From an uncultured Erysipelotrichaceae bacterium (lineage in GTDB: Bacteria > Bacillota_I > Bacilli_A > Erysipelotrichales > Erysipelotrichaceae), in contig CACWLH010000020.1 in the NCBI GenBank assembly GCA_902761625.1, forward strand, positions 1 through 63,096: a stretch of 63,096 nucleotides of DNA. The letters run 5' to 3'. A model generated the notes under the pieces. That model did not search any database and was not told where the DNA came from. It was given only the letters and a program-made list of their open reading frames with translations. Position numbers and translations under genes: made by a program. How positions within the stretch are numbered: position 1 is the stretch's first letter; every line of letters starts with the position of its first letter. Shown one piece after another: positions 25,886-35,247 of the stretch.

Positions 25886-27536
25886 AATCGTGCTGCCTGA
25901 TGGCGCCATATTGAAAAAAGAATACAAGAAGGGGATCACTCCTGAAAAAATCGCCGGAGAATTCAGCGCGGATCTGCCTTATGACATCATTGCATGTCTG
26001 GTTGACAATGTGCACGAAAGAATCGATACACCGCTGTCCAAAGACTGCCGGGTTGCTTTGCTGGATCAGCGCAATCCTTATGCCAATCTGGTTTACCAGG
26101 CATCCTTGACGCTGCTGTATATCCACGCCATTCATGATGTGTTCGGCGCAAAGACAAGGGTATCCATCAACAATTCGCTTTCACGCGGCCTTTTCACCAA
26201 TATTCATGTGCCTTTTGTCAGTGATGAGGACTGCCATAATATTGAAAACCGGATGCGCATGTATATGGAAAAGCCCACACCCATCCTCGAAAAGTGGGTG
26301 GACCGTGAAACGGCTGCTGAATTTCTGAAAGAACACAGACTGAATGATGCGCTGAGACTGTTTGAAACCAGTGAGGATCTCGATGGGGCATATCTGTGCA
26401 CACTGGATGATGAAAAGCTGCTGTTCTATCTGCATCTGGTTCCGGACTGCGGATATCTGAAACGCTTTGAAGTGCGCCGCTGCCGCAATGGCGTATTGCT
26501 GAGATTTCCCCATCACCGGGATCCGGCCAATATCCCCGTCTATGAGGATCAGCCGATTCTCTATGAAGCTTTCTCTGAAGAGACACACTGGGAGAGACTT
26601 TGCGGCATCAACAATGCCGGTGAGCTCAACCGGACCGTTCTGAAAGGAAACGCGCGGGATCTGATTCTGCTCTGCGAGGCGCTTCATGAAAAGAAGATCG
26701 CCGAGATCGCCGAAAAGATCCGTCACAGCGGCAGAAGGATCATCCTGATTGCGGGCCCTTCCTCAAGCGGCAAGACCTCATTTGCAAAGCGTCTTTGCAT
26801 TCAGCTCAGAGTGAGCGGGATCAATCCGCTGTATCTCGGCACGGATGATTATTTCATCAACCGCGAGGACATGGAGGTGGATGAGAACGGCAACCGCGAC
26901 TATGAAGGCTTAAGCGCCGTCGACACAAAGCTGTTCGCTTCCCAGATGAATGATCTGCTGAGCGGAAAGAAAGTGGATATTCCCGAATTTGATTTCATCA
27001 GCGGCACCAAGATCTTCGGCAAGAGGATCACTTCCATCCGTGAGGATCAGGCGATCGTGATCGAAGGCATCCATGCCCTCAATCCGAAACTGTCCGAAGG
27101 AATTGATGACAATGACAAGTTCAGAATCTATATTTCCCCATTGACCCAGCTGAACATCGACATGCATCACAGAATTCCGACCACCGATGCCAGACTGTTC
27201 CGGCGGCTTGTGCGCGATCACCGCACCCGCGGACGCAGTGCGGCCACCACCATCCATGACTGGCCGAGCGTGCGCCATGGCGAGGATGACAATATCTTCC
27301 CGTACAATTCGGAAGCGGATGCCTTCTTCAACAGCCATTTCATCTATGAGCTGGCGGTATTGAAGAAATATGCACAGCCGCTTCTGGAAGAGATCACGCC
27401 CGATCAGCCCGAATATCCCGAGGCGCAAAGGTATCTCGGATATCTGAAATTCTTTGTGTCGCTCGAAGATGAGACGGCGATCCCGTGCAATTCCATCATC
27501 CGTGAGTTCATCGGCGGCAGTGTTCTGACCGGCTGA
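25872..27536 (+). CDS. Nucleoside (uridine-like) kinase with TGS-like N-terminal domain
   Basis: 554 residues. The N-terminus (QTEIVLPDGAILKKEYKKGI then TPEKIAGEFS) has the TGS/threonyl-tRNA-synthetase-like fold, continued by a second-additional-domain-like segment up to about residue 210. The C-terminal part is a uridine kinase/phosphoribulokinase P-loop domain: Walker A AGPSSSGKTSFAKRL near residue 297, LGTDDYFINRED, and IEGIHALNP. This architecture is known in clostridia and relatives; the nucleoside is not certain. The start at 25872 lies inside the A-rich end of ppk1 with no SD motif, so translation is probably coupled to ppk1. Followed by a terminator. Confidence 0.88.
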   Translation: MIQTEIVLPDGAILKKEYKKGITPEKIAGEFSADLPYDIIACLVDNVHERIDTPLSKDCRVALLDQRNPYANLVYQASLTLLYIHAIHDVFGAKTRVSINNSLSRGLFTNIHVPFVSDEDCHNIENRMRMYMEKPTPILEKWVDRETAAEFLKEHRLNDALRLFETSEDLDGAYLCTLDDEKLLFYLHLVPDCGYLKRFEVRRCRNGVLLRFPHHRDPANIPVYEDQPILYEAFSEETHWERLCGINNAGELNRTVLKGNARDLILLCEALHEKKIAEIAEKIRHSGRRIILIAGPSSSGKTSFAKRLCIQLRVSGINPLYLGTDDYFINREDMEVDENGNRDYEGLSAVDTKLFASQMNDLLSGKKVDIPEFDFISGTKIFGKRITSIREDQAIVIEGIHALNPKLSEGIDDNDKFRIYISPLTQLNIDMHHRIPTTDARLFRRLVRDHRTRGRSAATTIHDWPSVRHGEDDNIFPYNSEADAFFNSHFIYELAVLKKYAQPLLEEITPDQPEYPEAQRYLGYLKFFVSLEDETAIPCNSIIREFIGGSVLTG

Positions 27537-27554
27537 AACCGAATGTATTTCCAG

Positions 27555-27599
27555 ACGGACCGTCCGCAGGCGTCATGCCCGCAGGCCGATCCGTTTTTT
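27555..27599 (+). terminator. Terminator after nucleoside kinase
   Basis: ACGGA/TCCGT outer stem enclosing a GC-rich branched region, then T6 at 27594-27599. Confidence 0.65.
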
Positions 27600-27635
27600 A
27601 CGTGCTTTATTCTTTATAAATCCGATCACATCGGT

Positions 27636-27641
27636 TATACT
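27636..27641 (+). promoter_or_regulatory. -10 element close to ABC exporter start
   Basis: TATACT; the predicted start (27648-27649) leaves only a 7-8 nt leader (GCTGATT) before ATG 27656, with no SD motif. Confidence 0.5.
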
Positions 27642-27655
27642 TTCATTCGCTGATT

Positions 27656-29485
27656 ATGGAAAAGAAGAAGTTTGAAACAAAAAGAAGCCTGCTGCTGTAT
27701 TTCATCAACGGTTCCAAGCGCTGGTTTGCGCTGGCGGTGGTTTTCGCATGCTTCATGAGTCTGCTGGATCTTGTCAATCCGAAGATCATCGGCTATACAG
27801 TTGACTCTCTGATCGGAGATAAGCCTTCCGCTCTGCCTGCTTATCTGAATGCATTTGCCGAAGCGATGGGCGGTGCGGGCGTGCTGCGTGAAAAGCTCTG
27901 GCTGGTGGGAATTGCGGTTGTTTTGGTTGCGTTATGTTCGGCGGTCTGCCGCTTTCTGTTCCGCCTGTTCAATTCAATCGGGGCGGAAACGCTTGTCAAG
28001 AATATGCGTGATACGCTGTTTACCCATATTCTGAAACTGCCGTTTGCCTGGCATTCGGTCAATCATACCGGCGATATTATCCAGCGCTGCACATCGGATG
28101 TGGAACAGATCAAGATGTTCTTAAGTGAGCAATTGACATCGCTGTTAAGAATCTTTGTGCTGATTGCCATGGCTCTGACATACATGTACGGAATCAGCCC
28201 GAAGCTGATGTGTGCCTCCGGTATCTTCATTCCGTTGATCATCGGCTATTCGTTCTGGTTTCATAAGAAGATCGGCTCCCAGTTCGCAATCGTTGACAAT
28301 GAGGAGGGAAAACTTTCCTCCATTGCCCAGGAGAATCTGACCGGGGTCCGTGTTGTGCGTGCCTTCGGCCGTGAAAAATATGAGCGGGAGCGCTTTGAAA
28401 AGCAGAATGCCTACTATACAAATATGTGGATCCGGCTGATGCAGCTGATGGGTGCTTTCTGGACAAGCGGCGAGTTTATCTCCTATACACAGCTGCTGAC
28501 CGTATTGCTGTATGGCTCTCATCTTGCCCTCATCGGTGATATCACTGCCGGCAGCTTCATCGAATTTGTCACTTACAATGCGATGCTCACATGGCCTGTC
28601 AGAATGCTCGGCAGAGTCATTGCCAACCTTTCCAAGGCGGGCATTTCGATTGAACGTCTGCGCTATATTATGAACTCCGATGAGGAACAGGATGTCCCGG
28701 GTGCGTCCGAGCCTGATTTCAGGCAGGATATCCGCTTTGAAAATGTTTCTTATTCCTATACGGAAGAAGGCGCAAAGATCCTCGACAATGTGAGCTTTAC
28801 AGTCAAAGCGGGAACCACGCTCGGTATTCTCGGCTCCACCGGCAGCGGCAAATCCACACTGATGTATCTGCTGGACAGAATGTATCCGCTTCCCGAAGGC
28901 TGCGGACGGATCATGATCGGGGATACGGATCTGAAGAATATCAAAGCGACCTGGGTCAGAAAGAATATCGGTATGGTTCTCCAGGAGCCGTATCTGTTCT
29001 CAAGAACCCTGTCTCAGAATATTTCCATCGCTGCTGAAAACAAGGAGATCAGCCGTGTGCACAAGGCGGCGGAAGTTGCCCAGCTCGCAGATGCCATTGA
29101 TCATTTCCGGGACGGATATGAAACGTTTGTCGGTGAAAGAGGCGTGACCCTTTCGGGCGGACAGAAACAAAGAGCCGCAATTGCGCAGATGCTGATCAGA
29201 AAACCGCCGGTCATGATTTTCGATGATTCCCTTTCTGCCGTTGATGCGGAAACAGACGCGAAAATCCGGGCTGCTTTGAACCGCAATGTCAAAGACACAA
29301 CGGTCATTCTGATTGCCCACCGGATTACAACCCTGATGCATGCCGATATGATCGTGGTCATGGACAAAGGCCGGATCGCTGAGATGGGAACCCATGAGGA
29401 GCTGATCGGAAAGGGCGGCATGTATGCGCGGATCTATGAGCTGCAGATGCAGCAGAGTCAGATCGAAACGGAGGAAGCCATATGA
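27656..29485 (+). CDS. ABC exporter, subunit A of a heterodimer (ATPase-permease)
   Basis: 609 residues: six-helix transmembrane domain (1-330) fused to an ATPase domain. Walker A is LGSTGSGKST (about residue 395), signature TLSGGQKQRAAIAQ is canonical, but Walker B reads MIFDDSLSAVD, so the catalytic glutamate is aspartate. That is the degenerate-site partner of heterodimeric exporters. Its canonical signature completes the active site with the other subunit. Substrate unknown; multidrug or lipid export is usual for this class. Start ATG 27656 lacks an SD and sits on a near-leaderless transcript. It overlaps the second subunit by 4 bp (ATGA). Confidence 0.93.
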   Translation: MEKKKFETKRSLLLYFINGSKRWFALAVVFACFMSLLDLVNPKIIGYTVDSLIGDKPSALPAYLNAFAEAMGGAGVLREKLWLVGIAVVLVALCSAVCRFLFRLFNSIGAETLVKNMRDTLFTHILKLPFAWHSVNHTGDIIQRCTSDVEQIKMFLSEQLTSLLRIFVLIAMALTYMYGISPKLMCASGIFIPLIIGYSFWFHKKIGSQFAIVDNEEGKLSSIAQENLTGVRVVRAFGREKYERERFEKQNAYYTNMWIRLMQLMGAFWTSGEFISYTQLLTVLLYGSHLALIGDITAGSFIEFVTYNAMLTWPVRMLGRVIANLSKAGISIERLRYIMNSDEEQDVPGASEPDFRQDIRFENVSYSYTEEGAKILDNVSFTVKAGTTLGILGSTGSGKSTLMYLLDRMYPLPEGCGRIMIGDTDLKNIKATWVRKNIGMVLQEPYLFSRTLSQNISIAAENKEISRVHKAAEVAQLADAIDHFRDGYETFVGERGVTLSGGQKQRAAIAQMLIRKPPVMIFDDSLSAVDAETDAKIRAALNRNVKDTTVILIAHRITTLMHADMIVVMDKGRIAEMGTHEELIGKGGMYARIYELQMQQSQIETEEAI

Positions 29486-31302
29486 GTGAAGAAAACAAAA
29501 ATATCCGGCTTCCCTTATTCGGTATTCCGAAGATTCTTCCCTATGTGAAGAAATACCGCGTGCGGATTGCCATGATGTTTGCGATGGGGGTCATCGTCAG
29601 CCTGATCGATTCAATCTTCCCGCTGTTCACCCGCTATGCGATCGATCACTTCATCGGTGAGAAAACAATGGATACAGCCGGCATTTTCACGCTGCTGTTC
29701 ATCTGCGTGCTGGTGTTCCAGGCGGTGCTCAATTATATTTCCATGTATTATTCCGGCATGACGGAAATGGATGTGGACAGGGATCTGCGCGATGCCTCGT
29801 TCAACCATCTTCAGACCCTGTCATTTGCCTATTTCAACCAGAACAGCGTCGGCTATATTCATGCCCGGGTCATGAGCGACACCGGCAAAATCGGTGAGCT
29901 GGTTGCCTGGCGTCTGATGGATATTGTCTGGAACGGCTCCTATCTGCTGTTTATCCTGATCAACATGCTGGTGATCAATGCGAAACTGGCGGTATATATC
30001 CTGCTTCTGGTCCCGGCAGCCTCGCTGCTGTTCTCATTCTTCCAGAGTAGACTGGTTGTTCTCAACCGCAGAATCAGAGAAATCAATTCAAAAATCACCG
30101 GTAATTTCAATGAGGGAATCACCGGCGTGCGTTCGATCAAGACACTGGTTATTGAAGATGTCATCGGCTCCGATTTCAGAAAAGACACGGAAGAAATGAA
30201 ACGGACATCGGTGAAATCGACCCGCTATTCGGCTTCCTTCTCATCCGTGATCACCATGCTTGGCTCGGTTGCGCTGGCTCTGGTGCTTGCCAAGGGCGGC
30301 GTGCTTACCAGAGAAGGGGCAATGATGATCGGAACATTGTCCGTGTTTATGACGTATGCGGCGAACATGATGGAACCGATTCAGTTCATCATTGAAACGT
30401 TCTCGGCAATGATTGCCATCCAGGCCAATATTGAGCGCTTCACAAGATTGATGGATACACAGAGCGATGTTGCGGATTCAAAGGAAGTCATTGCGAAATA
30501 CGGCGACACATTTGAACCGAAGAAGGAAAACTGGGAAAAGCTGGAAGGCGATGTGGAATTCCGCGATGTCAGTTTCATGTATCCGGACGGCAATGAAATG
30601 GTGCTTGAGAATTTCAATCTGAAAATTCCGGCCGGCACCAACGTTGCCATTGTCGGTGAAACCGGAGCTGGAAAATCCACTCTGGTCAATCTTGTATGCC
30701 GTTTCTTTGAACCGACCAAAGGCCAGGTATTGATCGACGGACGAGATGCCCGTGAAAGGTCACAGCTCTGGCTGCATTCCAATATCGGCTATGTATTGCA
30801 GACACCGCATCTGTTCTCCGGAACTGTCCGCGACAATCTGCGCTATGGCAAACCCGACGCAAGCGATGAGGAAATCATGAATGCGCTGAAACTTGTTTCC
30901 GCAGAAGGTCTGCTGGAAAAAATGGACCGCGGCCTCGACAGTGAGGTCGGCGAGGGCGGCGATCTGCTGTCCACCGGTGAAAAGCAATTGCTCTGCTTTG
31001 CCAGAGCGATTCTGGCTGATCCGAGAATTCTTGTTCTGGATGAGGCAACCGCATCCATTGACACCCTGACCGAAAAAGCGATCCAGGATGCCATTGACAC
31101 GGTGATCAAAGGAAGAACCTCCTTTGTCATTGCCCACCGGCTTTCCACGGTTGTGGACGCTGATATCATTCTTGTGGTTGAAGACGGAAAGATCATCGAG
31201 CGTGGCAGACATGCCGATCTGATGAAAAAGAAAGGCGCTTACTACAATCTCTACACCAGACAATATGAGGAAATGATCGTCAACCAGTACGGCATGGCGT
31301 AA
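29482..31302 (+). CDS. ABC exporter, subunit B of a heterodimer (ATPase-permease)
   Basis: 606 residues, same layout as its partner. Walker A is GETGAGKST, Walker B is canonical (ILVLDEATASID, with the catalytic glutamate), while the signature is degenerate: LLSTGEKQLL instead of LSGGQ. Combined with subunit A this gives one fully active composite ATP site (E from B, LSGGQ from A) and one degenerate site (D from A, STGEK from B), the hallmark of asymmetric exporters such as BmrCD and TM287/288. Substrate is unknown. Starts within the stop of subunit A; ends just before a bidirectional terminator. Confidence 0.93.
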   Translation: MSEENKNIRLPLFGIPKILPYVKKYRVRIAMMFAMGVIVSLIDSIFPLFTRYAIDHFIGEKTMDTAGIFTLLFICVLVFQAVLNYISMYYSGMTEMDVDRDLRDASFNHLQTLSFAYFNQNSVGYIHARVMSDTGKIGELVAWRLMDIVWNGSYLLFILINMLVINAKLAVYILLLVPAASLLFSFFQSRLVVLNRRIREINSKITGNFNEGITGVRSIKTLVIEDVIGSDFRKDTEEMKRTSVKSTRYSASFSSVITMLGSVALALVLAKGGVLTREGAMMIGTLSVFMTYAANMMEPIQFIIETFSAMIAIQANIERFTRLMDTQSDVADSKEVIAKYGDTFEPKKENWEKLEGDVEFRDVSFMYPDGNEMVLENFNLKIPAGTNVAIVGETGAGKSTLVNLVCRFFEPTKGQVLIDGRDARERSQLWLHSNIGYVLQTPHLFSGTVRDNLRYGKPDASDEEIMNALKLVSAEGLLEKMDRGLDSEVGEGGDLLSTGEKQLLCFARAILADPRILVLDEATASIDTLTEKAIQDAIDTVIKGRTSFVIAHRLSTVVDADIILVVEDGKIIERGRHADLMKKKGAYYNLYTRQYEEMIVNQYGMA

Positions 31303-31350
31303 AAAAAGACTTCATTCTGAACCATTCAGTTTCAGAAATGAAGTCCTTTT
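31301..31350. terminator. Bidirectional terminator between ABC exporter and NUDIX gene
   Basis: GACTTCATT (31308-31316) pairs with AATGAAGTC (31337-31345), extended by CTGAA/TTCAG inside. T4 follows on the + strand and A7 precedes (T7 on the minus strand), so it serves both convergent units. Confidence 0.85.
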
Positions 31351-31354
31351 CATT

Positions 31355-31891
31355 TCAGCCTTTATAAGGACGGGCGGGTGTTTCCGGGAAAACATATGTG
31401 CCGTAGAGCCAGCCGTTGAGAAAGGCCTGGGCAAGTGAATTCTTCCGGATCCGCAGTCTTGCCTCGTCAATGCCCATCCAGCTCCAGGAGTCAATCTCCT
31501 CATTGGGAACGGCATTTTCCTCTTCCACAACCGCGGTGAAATTGAACATGAGGGTATTGCTTGGTGCATAATAATGGGAACGGTTGAAGCTGATGGATTC
31601 CACATCAAGCCCAAGCTCCTCTTTGATTTCTCTGACCGCCGCGTTTTCGGCATTCTCTCCCTTGTTGATATAGCCGGCGCAAAGGATGTGCTGATCTCCA
31701 CCATACTGGCGTATGAGAAGAACCTTGTCCCGGGCGGGATTGGTGATAATCATTGAGACTCCCGCATTGAATACGGGAAACCGGTATTCACCGCACTGCG
31801 GGCACCAGGGAATCATCTTTCCTTCCGATTCCAGATATTTCTCTTCGAGTCTGCAGCCGCACTGCATGCAGTGAATCATTTCAACAGCCAT
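31355..31891 (-). CDS. NUDIX hydrolase with zinc ribbon (NADH pyrophosphatase-like)
   Basis: 178 residues from ATG 31891, which has GAGGAGG 7 nt upstream. An N-terminal zinc ribbon holds four cysteines (HCMQCGCRLEEK and WCPQCGEYRFP). The Nudix box is complete: G-x5-E-x7-REIKEELGL in GYINKGENAENAAVREIKEE (about residues 73-92). Such enzymes cleave nucleoside diphosphate-X compounds; the zinc ribbon suggests the NudC-like branch, but the NudC SQPWPFP motif is absent, so the substrate is open. It lies downstream of ppk2 on the same strand, with about 30 bp between them. Confidence 0.9.
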   Translation of the reverse strand: MAVEMIHCMQCGCRLEEKYLESEGKMIPWCPQCGEYRFPVFNAGVSMIITNPARDKVLLIRQYGGDQHILCAGYINKGENAENAAVREIKEELGLDVESISFNRSHYYAPSNTLMFNFTAVVEEENAVPNEEIDSWSWMGIDEARLRIRKNSLAQAFLNGWLYGTYVFPETPARPYKG

Positions 31892-31923
31892 ACTCACACC
31901 TCCTCAAGTGTGGAGCCATTATA

Positions 31924-32790
31924 TTACTTTTTGAGCTCAGCTTTCAGCTTTTCGGCCCAGCCGGCGAATTCTTCCAGTCTTTCCTTTGTGACAGCCGGAT
32001 ACTGCGGATCCATATCGCGCAGCTCCTTCAGAATGATTTCCGAAACGACATAGCGCATATACCATTTGTTGTCGGCGGGGACCACATACCAGGGGGAATG
32101 CTTTGTGGCAGTCTTGTTGATGGCATCCTCAAAGGCATCCATATAGGCATCCCAGTAGGCTCTTTCCTCCACATCGCCGCTGGAGAACTTCCAGTTCTTC
32201 TCCGGCTCTTCGATACGGCTGAGGAAGCGTCTTGCCTGCTCCTCCTTGGAGACATTCAGGAAAATCTTGACGACTCTGACATTGTTATTCCAGAGATACT
32301 TCTCAAAATTGCGGATGTCCTCATAGCGGTTGGGAATGACCTTGTCCAGATCGATTCTTTTTGCCTGCGCCTGGGAGGCATACAGGGATTTGACCTTGCC
32401 GATCAGAACGTCCTCATAGTGGGAGCGGTTGAAGATGGCAATTTCACCCTTGGCCGGCACCTGCTGAACGATTCTCCATAAATAATCATGGGCCAGTTCA
32501 TTGGAAGAGGGGGATTTGAAAGCTGCCTCATAGACGCCATGCGGAGAAAGGCACTGCAGCACGTGACGGATGGTGCCGTCCTTGCCCGCGGCATCCATTG
32601 CCTGGAAGAGGACAATCAGTCCTTCTTTCTTTTCGGCATAGAGTTTCTGCTGAAGCTCATCGAGCTCCTCCTCGTTCTGCTCCATCTTTTCCTTGGCAAT
32701 CTTTTTGTCATCGCAAAGGGATGTTTCGTCTGTGGATGCTTTCCTGATATGGAACGTTTCTGTTCCGTCGTATCTGTATTTTCCGAGCAT
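31924..32790 (-). CDS. ppk2: Polyphosphate kinase 2 family protein
   Basis: 288 residues. Walker A lies in LFQAMDAAGKDGTIRHVLQC (about residues 60-79); FNRSHYEDVLIGKV and a lid segment with paired arginines (EEQARRFLSRIEEPEKNWKF) follow, and LDKVIPNRYEDIRNFEKYLW lies between them. These define PPK2, which uses polyphosphate to phosphorylate nucleotides (class I NDP, II NMP, III both). The size fits class III or I; the class cannot be set by eye. ATG 32790 has AAAGGAG upstream. Together with ppk1 6 kb away, both synthesis and use of polyphosphate are encoded here. Confidence 0.92.
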   Translation of the reverse strand: MLGKYRYDGTETFHIRKASTDETSLCDDKKIAKEKMEQNEEELDELQQKLYAEKKEGLIVLFQAMDAAGKDGTIRHVLQCLSPHGVYEAAFKSPSSNELAHDYLWRIVQQVPAKGEIAIFNRSHYEDVLIGKVKSLYASQAQAKRIDLDKVIPNRYEDIRNFEKYLWNNNVRVVKIFLNVSKEEQARRFLSRIEEPEKNWKFSSGDVEERAYWDAYMDAFEDAINKTATKHSPWYVVPADNKWYMRYVVSEIILKELRDMDPQYPAVTKERLEEFAGWAEKLKAELKK

Positions 32791-32908
32791 AACGGCTCCT
32801 TTCCATTGCTGAACCAATCATATCATGCATGTGCTTTTTTGAGATGCTCTGTATCAGAGAGAATGCGAGGAATCAGCTGAGACGAATTCACCGGGAAAGG
32901 AGCGGATC

Positions 32909-34933
32909 ATGGCGACAGGGCATGTATGGCACATAAAGGATTTCATGATCCGTATCGCTGAACCGCATTTTACGGCACAACTTGTGACGCAAAGGATTGC
33001 GGATGATGCGTTTTTTGTGTTTTATATTATTCATAGGTACTTCAATATGAAACTGAACAAACAGGAAATCGCAGTGATCAGACTGCTGATGGCAAGTGAT
33101 GATTATGTGTCTTCTTATGAGATTTCCGCATCCTCGGGTATTTCAAGACGGATGGTGCGTGAAATTGTTCCTTTGCTCAGAGACAGGCTGGCGCAGGAAG
33201 GAATTGAACTGGAATCCAGAACGAATAAGGGATACCGGCTCAGCGGACTGACGCTGAAAACAAGAAACCGCCTTCTGGAAATGATTGAGGAAGGGGAGAA
33301 GTCGGTATCGCAGATCCCGGATGATCTGCTCAACCGGCAGATCTATATCAACCGCAGGCTGATCGAGGCGGATGATTATATTCTGGTGGATGATCTGGCC
33401 GATGAACTGCTCTTAAGCCGTACGGCAGTCAGTTCTTTATTGAAAGATGACCGCAGCATATTGAAAAAATACAATCTGACCATTGAACAGAGACCGTACC
33501 ATGGCATCCGTATTCTTGGAAATGAGATCGACAAACGGCATGCGCTCACCGATTTCAACTTTACGGCATTTTCAGATACCGCCATGTTCTATGATTTTCT
33601 GGATACGCTTGCGGCGGATGAAACCGCGTGGGAACACAATGTTTTCGATGTGTTCCGCAGATATGACATCATTTTTACGGATATCGCACTGTGCGATCTT
33701 CTGATCGGCATCGCCGTTCAGATAACCCGGATTGTTTCCGGCAATGAACTGAAAGAATATGTCCTGCAGGATGTCAGTGAAAACAGCGAGGAAGCTTCTG
33801 CCGCAAGAGAAATCGCCTTCAGCATCAAGAGCCAGCATTTCTGTGAACTCAATGAAAATGAAATCATGGCGCTGACAGCCGCCATTGCCTGCAAGCGCTC
33901 CGCGGTCCATATCTCATTCGATGATCATGATGCGGATGATGTGACGCAGCGGATCTTTGATGAAATCATGAAATCCACCTTTGTGGATTACAGGGCATCC
34001 GATCATAAAAGCATGATCATGCAGGCTGTGCGCCATGTGATGCGCCAGCTCAGATGCGATGAGAAGATCCGTACGGAAATGTGGAATACGGCATTCACCC
34101 GATATCCGCTTGCGTATACGCATGCCCTTTGTGCGGCGCAGATTCTGCACGAGGAAACCGGAAAGACATGCGGAAAGAGCCATATTGTGTATCTGACCCA
34201 GGCTTTTCAGTCGGTGATGCGTGAAACCGTTAAACCGCCGTTAAGCGCATTGTTTATCTGCGGTCATACCGATGTCGGTTCGCATATTCTCGCCATGACC
34301 ATTGAAAACAGAATCTCTCCCCGCACGCATATCACAAATACGATTCAGTATTATCAGCTTTATGAGGAAGATCTTTCCGCATATGATCTGATCATATCCA
34401 CCATCAGTATTCATAAACCGATGCCTTTGCCGTACATCTGTATTTCGCAATGGGTCAATGAGGATGATCTCAACGCGGTTGAATCGTTCATACACAGCCG
34501 CTTCCGCATGTGTATTCCGACATTCCGCTTTCATCCGGGACTTTTTGCGGATCATCAGAACGGTGCGGATCTGAAAGAGCTCAGAAAAACCCTGGCACAG
34601 CGGATTGCGTCTGTTTATGGTGAAACAACCATGAACTTTGCACGGATCACGGAAAAAGATCTGAATATCGAAGTCATCCGGCATACAGCGCTGGTTGAAA
34701 CTGTGCGGGAAATGCCGTGCCGCTGTCCCTGGTGCATTCTTGTCATTGATGAGCCTTTGAAATACGGGAGAAAAACAATCAGGGAGGCAATCGTTTATTT
34801 CGGAAGAAAAGATTCATGGGATTATCATGAGATCCGCAAACTGATTGCGGACAGACTGCAGCAGGCGGATGAAAAAAAGATCAGGGAATTCTTCTCTTCA
34901 TATATCTCATTCCTGCGCTTTCTGAGTGAATGA
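32909..34933 (+). CDS. BglG/MtlR-like PRD transcriptional regulator
   Basis: 674 residues from ATG 32909, or 628 from ATG 33047. The homologous part starts at 33047 (MKLNKQEIAVIRLLMASDDY) with an HTH_11-type domain (SGISRRMVREIVPLLRDRLA), a second Mga-like HTH (LLLSRTAVSSLLKDDR), two PRD domains with candidate phospho-histidines, an EIIB-like domain (LFICGHTDVGSHILAMTIEN, about residue 440) and a degenerate EIIA-like end. Such proteins sense PTS phosphorylation and activate sugar operons. ATG 32909 has a strong RBS (AAAGGAG, spacing 6); 33047 has only AGGT but a TATATT at 33023-33028. No PTS operon is adjacent, so the target is unknown. Confidence 0.85.
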   Translation: MATGHVWHIKDFMIRIAEPHFTAQLVTQRIADDAFFVFYIIHRYFNMKLNKQEIAVIRLLMASDDYVSSYEISASSGISRRMVREIVPLLRDRLAQEGIELESRTNKGYRLSGLTLKTRNRLLEMIEEGEKSVSQIPDDLLNRQIYINRRLIEADDYILVDDLADELLLSRTAVSSLLKDDRSILKKYNLTIEQRPYHGIRILGNEIDKRHALTDFNFTAFSDTAMFYDFLDTLAADETAWEHNVFDVFRRYDIIFTDIALCDLLIGIAVQITRIVSGNELKEYVLQDVSENSEEASAAREIAFSIKSQHFCELNENEIMALTAAIACKRSAVHISFDDHDADDVTQRIFDEIMKSTFVDYRASDHKSMIMQAVRHVMRQLRCDEKIRTEMWNTAFTRYPLAYTHALCAAQILHEETGKTCGKSHIVYLTQAFQSVMRETVKPPLSALFICGHTDVGSHILAMTIENRISPRTHITNTIQYYQLYEEDLSAYDLIISTISIHKPMPLPYICISQWVNEDDLNAVESFIHSRFRMCIPTFRFHPGLFADHQNGADLKELRKTLAQRIASVYGETTMNFARITEKDLNIEVIRHTALVETVREMPCRCPWCILVIDEPLKYGRKTIREAIVYFGRKDSWDYHEIRKLIADRLQQADEKKIREFFSSYISFLRFLSE

Positions 34934-34981
34934 CTTCTGAACCAGGTTCATTATTCCTTCTGCATTCATGTTATGGAAAAG

Positions 34982-35009
34982 AAAAAATCCGGCATTTACC
35001 GGATTTTTT
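34982..35009. terminator. Bidirectional terminator between PRD regulator and tRNA-Pro
   Basis: AAAATCCGG/CCGGATTTT, a 9-bp stem with a CATTTA loop; T6 on the + strand ends at 35009 and A6 at 34982-34987 gives T6 on the minus strand. Confidence 0.88.
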
Positions 35010-35010
35010 A

Positions 35011-35087
35011 TGGTCGGGGTGACGAGATTCGAACTCACGACCTCTTCGTCCCGAACGAAGCGCTCTACCAAGCTGAGCCACACCCCG
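35011..35087 (-). tRNA. tRNA-Pro (anticodon CGG)
   Basis: Minus-strand cloverleaf: acceptor CGGGGTG/CACCCCG, D arm GCTC-AGCTTGGTA-GAGC, anticodon stem CTTCG/CGAAG around loop TTCGGGA (anticodon CGG), T arm GTGAG-TTCGAAT-CTCGT (G-U closing pair), discriminator A and an encoded CCA. 77 nt. Its terminator is the shared hairpin at 34982-35009. Confidence 0.96.
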
Positions 35088-35247
35088 ACGTTCAGCGTAA
35101 TTATGTTAGCACATAAGAATTAAAAAGCCAACAGAATATTTTCCGGATTTTCATGGATATTTCAGATTTGGCGAACCGGAGGGATACGATATGGTTTGTG
35201 TGATAAGATAATACCCGTATCAACAGATGAATTCCAGGAGGGATCAT

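Noticed and set aside
31891..31897. GTG 31897 as start of the NUDIX gene
   Set aside because: It would leave only about 1 nt between GGAGG and the start; ATG 31891 has normal spacing.
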